A stretch of 20,999 nt of DNA, from positions 1-20,999 of the forward strand of contig JAFRZH010000036.1 in NCBI GenBank assembly GCA_017442645.1, given 5' to 3'. Source of the stretch: a bacterium. GTDB lineage: Bacteria; Patescibacteria; JAEDAM01; Absconditabacterales; Absconditicoccaceae. Below the pieces are notes generated by a model. That model searched no databases. It saw only the letters and a program-made list of their open reading frames with translations, and had not been told where the DNA came from. Shown here one piece after another: positions 17,635 through 20,999 of the stretch (the first letter of the stretch is position 1; each line of letters begins with the position of its first letter). A program made the position numbers and the translations under genes.

Positions 17635-17709
17635 CACTCATCATCAAAAATAAACTCTTCTCTTATTATTGTTTTCTCTCTTTTTTTCAAGACTTTCAAA
17701 TTCCAAAAA

Positions 17710-17736
17710 TTGACAAAAAAAAAAAAACAGATATAA
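17710..17736 (+). promoter_or_regulatory. Promoter of the calpain-like protease gene
   Basis: TTGACA, a 15-base A-rich spacer and TATAAT continuing as TATAATTATAG, one base different from the boxes at 3779 and 12394. It lies 46 bases before the ATG. Confidence 0.65.
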
Positions 17737-17782
17737 TTATAGTAATAAGTAATACTATCTTTTATAAAAAACAAAATCAAAC

Positions 17783-19936
17783 ATGGAATGATGAGAAAGA
17801 TTATCAAAACACCAACATCATTATGTAAGCTATCCATCTTTCAATAAAGCTATCACAGAAACTTTAACAAAAGGGAAATTCAAAGTAAAAGAGAAAATTT
17901 TTAAAGATTCTACAGCTAATAAGATACATAATATCTTCACCAGTCAAAGAGATGAAGAAGTGAAATGACAAAATTCAAAAACGAATCAAATACAAAATAG
18001 ACTCGAACATAATAGAGATAATTTAAATAAATTCAGAGAAATAGGAATAATCATTGATGAAGAACTCTACAATGATCCAACATTTAAATTATATGAAAAA
18101 ACATTTGATTTCAACAAGCTAAAAGAGTTAAGAAAAAGATGATTTATTTGAGAAAAGATAAACAACATATGAGAAGCTAAACAAATAATAGACATAAAAG
18201 ATTTAGACATAGATTTTGATAAATTTAGTCAACTAAAAAAGTTTTGAATTAACAATAACTATTATACAGTTTCCTACTGGATAAAAAAAGCTACTACAAT
18301 AAAAGTAGATTTTAATATACTAAATAAATTAAAAAAAGCAGGAATTACAATTGATTCCTTAGATACCATAGAAGTATTTAATAATGTATGATGGGAAATA
18401 AATTTTAAAAAATTAAAAAAGTTAAATGAACTTTGATTAGATATCCAAAAAGATGATTTTTCTGATTACGATATTACCAGAACAAAAAGAATCATGAATC
18501 TAAAAATAGATTTTAAAAAATTAAACAAGTTAAAAGAAGAATTTTGAATTAAGATTGCAAGATATAATATAGAACAATTAAATAATCTAGAAATAGATTT
18601 TAAAATACTTAAAAGTCTGAAGGAAAATCTTTGAGTAGAAATTACGGATTTAAATATTGAAAAAATTCTTAAGTTAAATCTTTCTGACAAAGAAATATCT
18701 TTGTGTAAAAAATATTGAATTAAGGAAAGTAATGATATAGTATTCTTTGTAAATAATATTAAAAAGGTAGATAGGGAAAAGATACAAAAATTTATAAAAA
18801 GAAAAAATGATTATTTAGAGAAACACAGGACATTAGAAGAACAAAAATTTATAGAATTATTTTGAGGAAAATGATTTAAAATCTGATGACAAGATTGAAA
18901 AAAATGACAAATCTGAAAATATTGAAAAATTGAGATAAATCAAACGTGATTATGATATTGTTATGCATACACATGATTTGAATTATTAAAAAAAACAAAT
19001 GGATTTAATGAATTAATTCAAACAAATCTCAGAGAAACCGAAAATTGATGGGAGGTAAGACTACCTTTTTGCGATAAAAATTGAACATGGATAAAAATAA
19101 ATAAAGATGAAATTGATAAAAAATTTATTATTGAAGAAGATTGAGAGGAAAGAAATGTTAGTATCAATTCTGAAAGTGAATATCTATGATTTAAAATATT
19201 AGAAATAGCATTCATAAAGAAATCTATCATCAATAAATGTCATGCTCTAAACCATCCCAATGAATCACTTTTAAAAGCATACAATCAATTCGAAGAAAAT
19301 TGAGATTTAACCATAACATGAGAATTACTAACAAAAATTGAATGATGATTAACTGAAAAGATGCTTTATACAATACTACCAAAAAATTATATAATTTGAG
19401 ATAATTTACACTTAATCATGAAAGAACTAGGTTTTAATCAATTTTCAAAAGGACTATATAAAATTGCATTAGGCATTTCTTTTTTTAAAATGGATTGATT
19501 ATGTTCCAATTGTCCCAATATAATAATCACTAAAAGTCCATATTGAAAAGCTGTAATAGTCAATGACGTCAAAATAATAAATAAAAGATGAGTTAAGTTC
19601 AAAAGCCATTTTTCAATAAATAATGAATGAAAATTATCAGATAATAGAGAAAAAGATTGAGATAATGGAGAAGATACCAAAGATATATTTTCTGATATTG
19701 TTACAAATAAAGAATGAAAAGAGGTAGTAATGTTTTTTCGAGGACATGCCTATTCAATAGAAAGATGCTATGAAGATAAAAACACATGAAAAAAAAGAGT
19801 TCGAGTCATCAATCCAGAACATACAGGAATAAAATTCGATATTTCATTAGAACAAGCTAAACAAATTTTTGATTGGCAAGTAACAGGAATTAATATCGAT
19901 CAAATGTTTAGAGAGGAAGATGAAGGGAAAAAATAA
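17783..19936 (+). CDS. Calpain-like (C2 family) cysteine protease with N-terminal leucine-rich 30-residue repeats
   Basis: 717 residues, wholly hidden under the standard code: about 39 in-frame TGA codons against about 13 GGN. Residues 109-285 hold six spaced copies of a motif like DFxxLxxLKxxGI, starting near 109, 143, 175, 206, 242 and 271. The protease part follows. QTGLGYCYAYTGFELL (387-402) matches the calpain oxyanion Gln and catalytic Cys block (QxxLGDCW), giving C393. Then GWEVRLPF and DKNGTWIKINKDEID resemble the calpain core strands, followed by a large Asn/Lys-rich insertion. RGHAYSIERCYE gives H655, and RVRVINPEHTG gives N677, as in calpain GHAYSV...RLRNPWG. No signal peptide or membrane segment is visible, so it probably acts in the cytosol. 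No EF-hand or C2 domain is seen. It converges on the PriA C-half with 6 bases between stops and no terminator. Confidence 0.8.
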
Positions 19937-19942
19937 ATCTCT

Positions 19943-20989
19943 TTATACAATACTTTCCGCATCTCGATGAATCTTAAAACCTCTCTCCTGAATCGGAAGT
20001 CTTGAAATAACAATTTCCATAAAATTTCTTACTTGTTCTCCTTTCAAAATAATATTATACCTATATTTTCCAAAGGTTTTATAAATCAAAGGTGGAGTAC
20101 TATAAATTTCTAAATCAGTAAAATGATACCTTTCTGCAAGATACAGTAATTCTTGATATAACTTATTGACTTTTGCATAAAGACGATCTTCAATTTCATC
20201 TTTGTAGAGTAAAATACAGAGTTCTGCAAAAGGAGGATATTTCATCTGTTGTCTAAAAAGATTTTCCTGTTCATAAAATCCTGTATAATCCATTTTACAA
20301 GCAGAACGAATGGAATAATTTTCAGGATTAAAAGTCTGAATAATAATGTTTTTCGTTTGATGTTTTTTTAATGTTTCATACAAAAGCAGAAAATTATTTT
20401 CATTTGCGGTATAATCAGGAATATTCAATCCAATATCTGCATTGATAAAAATAAGTAAATCAAAAGGATAAAAATAAAGGGGTTCTGACAAAAGACTCGT
20501 CCCTATGATAAGAGAAGGAGAAGTTTGACGGACAAGATCAAATATTTTTTTAATTTTATTAGGAGAATTGACCGTTTCCGTTTCAATAATCAGAGAGGAG
20601 GTATGATATTGTTTTTCAAGTATTTCTGAGAGTTGCTGAGTTCCCACCCCAAAAAAAGAAACTCCATCAGCATGACACTGGGGACATTGAGAAGGATAAG
20701 CATATTGGGTTTTACAAATATGACAAAGACCTATCATTTCACCATTTTTTTGCTTATGATAAGAGATAGAAACCGAACATCTCTTACACTGAGGGATATA
20801 TCCACATTTTTTACAAATACAGCCTTGAGAATATCATTTTTTATTTACAATAATCCCAATTTTTTTCTTCAAACGAAGATATTTTTGGAGAGCAGAATCC
20901 ATCAATTCTGAAAAATAATGATTGAGTTCTTTCCTCATATCAACTAAAAAAATATTTTGATGTTCATGTTGATATTGCTCGTAATTCAT
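19943..20989 (-). CDS. priA: PriA C-terminal half with intact zinc site and lost helicase motifs
   Basis: 348 residues from the ATG at 20989; the frame is still open at the window edge, so the gene may begin further out. It starts where helicase lobe 2 of PriA starts (NIFLVDMRKELN, matching EIVDMREEL). All eight zinc cysteines are present: CKKC, CKRC, CHIC and CPQC. FFGVGTQQLSEIL follows. The motif V region reads GTSLLSEPLYFYPF where GTQMIAKGxDFPxV is usual, and motif VI (QVAGRAGR) is gone, replaced by YETLKKH, although the flanking DADSGLNxPD (ADIGLNIPD) and IIQTFNPE segments are kept. The C-terminal domain is typical: YTGFYEQENLFRQQMKYPPFAEL and FGKYRYNIILKG, ending DAESIV. It complements the N-half at 2938-3642. 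Confidence 0.85.
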
Positions 20990-20999
20990 AATTTTAAAG

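Overview
The window reads coherently only if UGA is translated as glycine (translation table 25). That points to the candidate phyla Gracilibacteria (BD1-5) or Absconditabacteria (SR1); the sequence alone does not decide between them. The proof is internal. In-frame TGA falls on invariant glycines: the YchF P-loop (NVGKST), the YchF TGS domain (AAGAIH), SufS (EAGTPN), the glycyl-tRNA synthetase class II core (AQIGKAF) and the Nudix box (REIGEET). Under the standard code almost every gene here appears broken. With TGA read as Gly and only TAA/TAG as stops, the window holds 17 protein genes, dense and AT-rich, mostly on the minus strand. I found no tRNA, rRNA or CRISPR array.

Layout. 133-3642 (minus): a helicase-dead N-terminal half of PriA, a SufS-type cysteine desulfurase, and a low-complexity protein with 11-residue amphipathic repeats. 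3756-6980 (plus): a small single-pass membrane protein, the GTPase YchF, a sigma-region-4/HARE-HTH DNA-binding protein and a 50-residue small protein, most with clear promoters or terminators. 7092-10970 (minus): a probable operon hrcA - coiled-coil gene - Nudix hydrolase - hypothetical - archaeal-type prolyl-tRNA synthetase. 11192-12303 (minus): an overlapping HdrB/HdrC-like pair of iron-sulfur proteins. 12437-13645 (plus): a membrane-anchored coiled-coil protein. 13687-15162 (minus): MurE, then a 459-base non-coding stretch full of small palindromes and dispersed repeats. 15622-17046 (minus): glycyl-tRNA synthetase. 17155-17634 (minus): a small membrane-anchored protein. 17783-19936 (plus): a 717-residue calpain-like cysteine protease with leucine-rich 30-residue repeats. 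19943 to the right edge (minus): the C-terminal half of PriA.

How it fits together. Housekeeping genes (translation, murein synthesis, Fe-S supply) alternate with unassigned genes. Four plus-strand genes (3817, 5512, 12437, 17783) have recognisable -35/-10 boxes, and three of these share a TATAATTAWAG sequence at -10. The items most worth following up are the split, motif-less PriA, the cytosolic calpain-like protease in which about three quarters of glycine codons are UGA, and the synuclein/LEA-like repeat protein. Bases 1-132 hold only the terminator of the first gene and otherwise nothing I can name.
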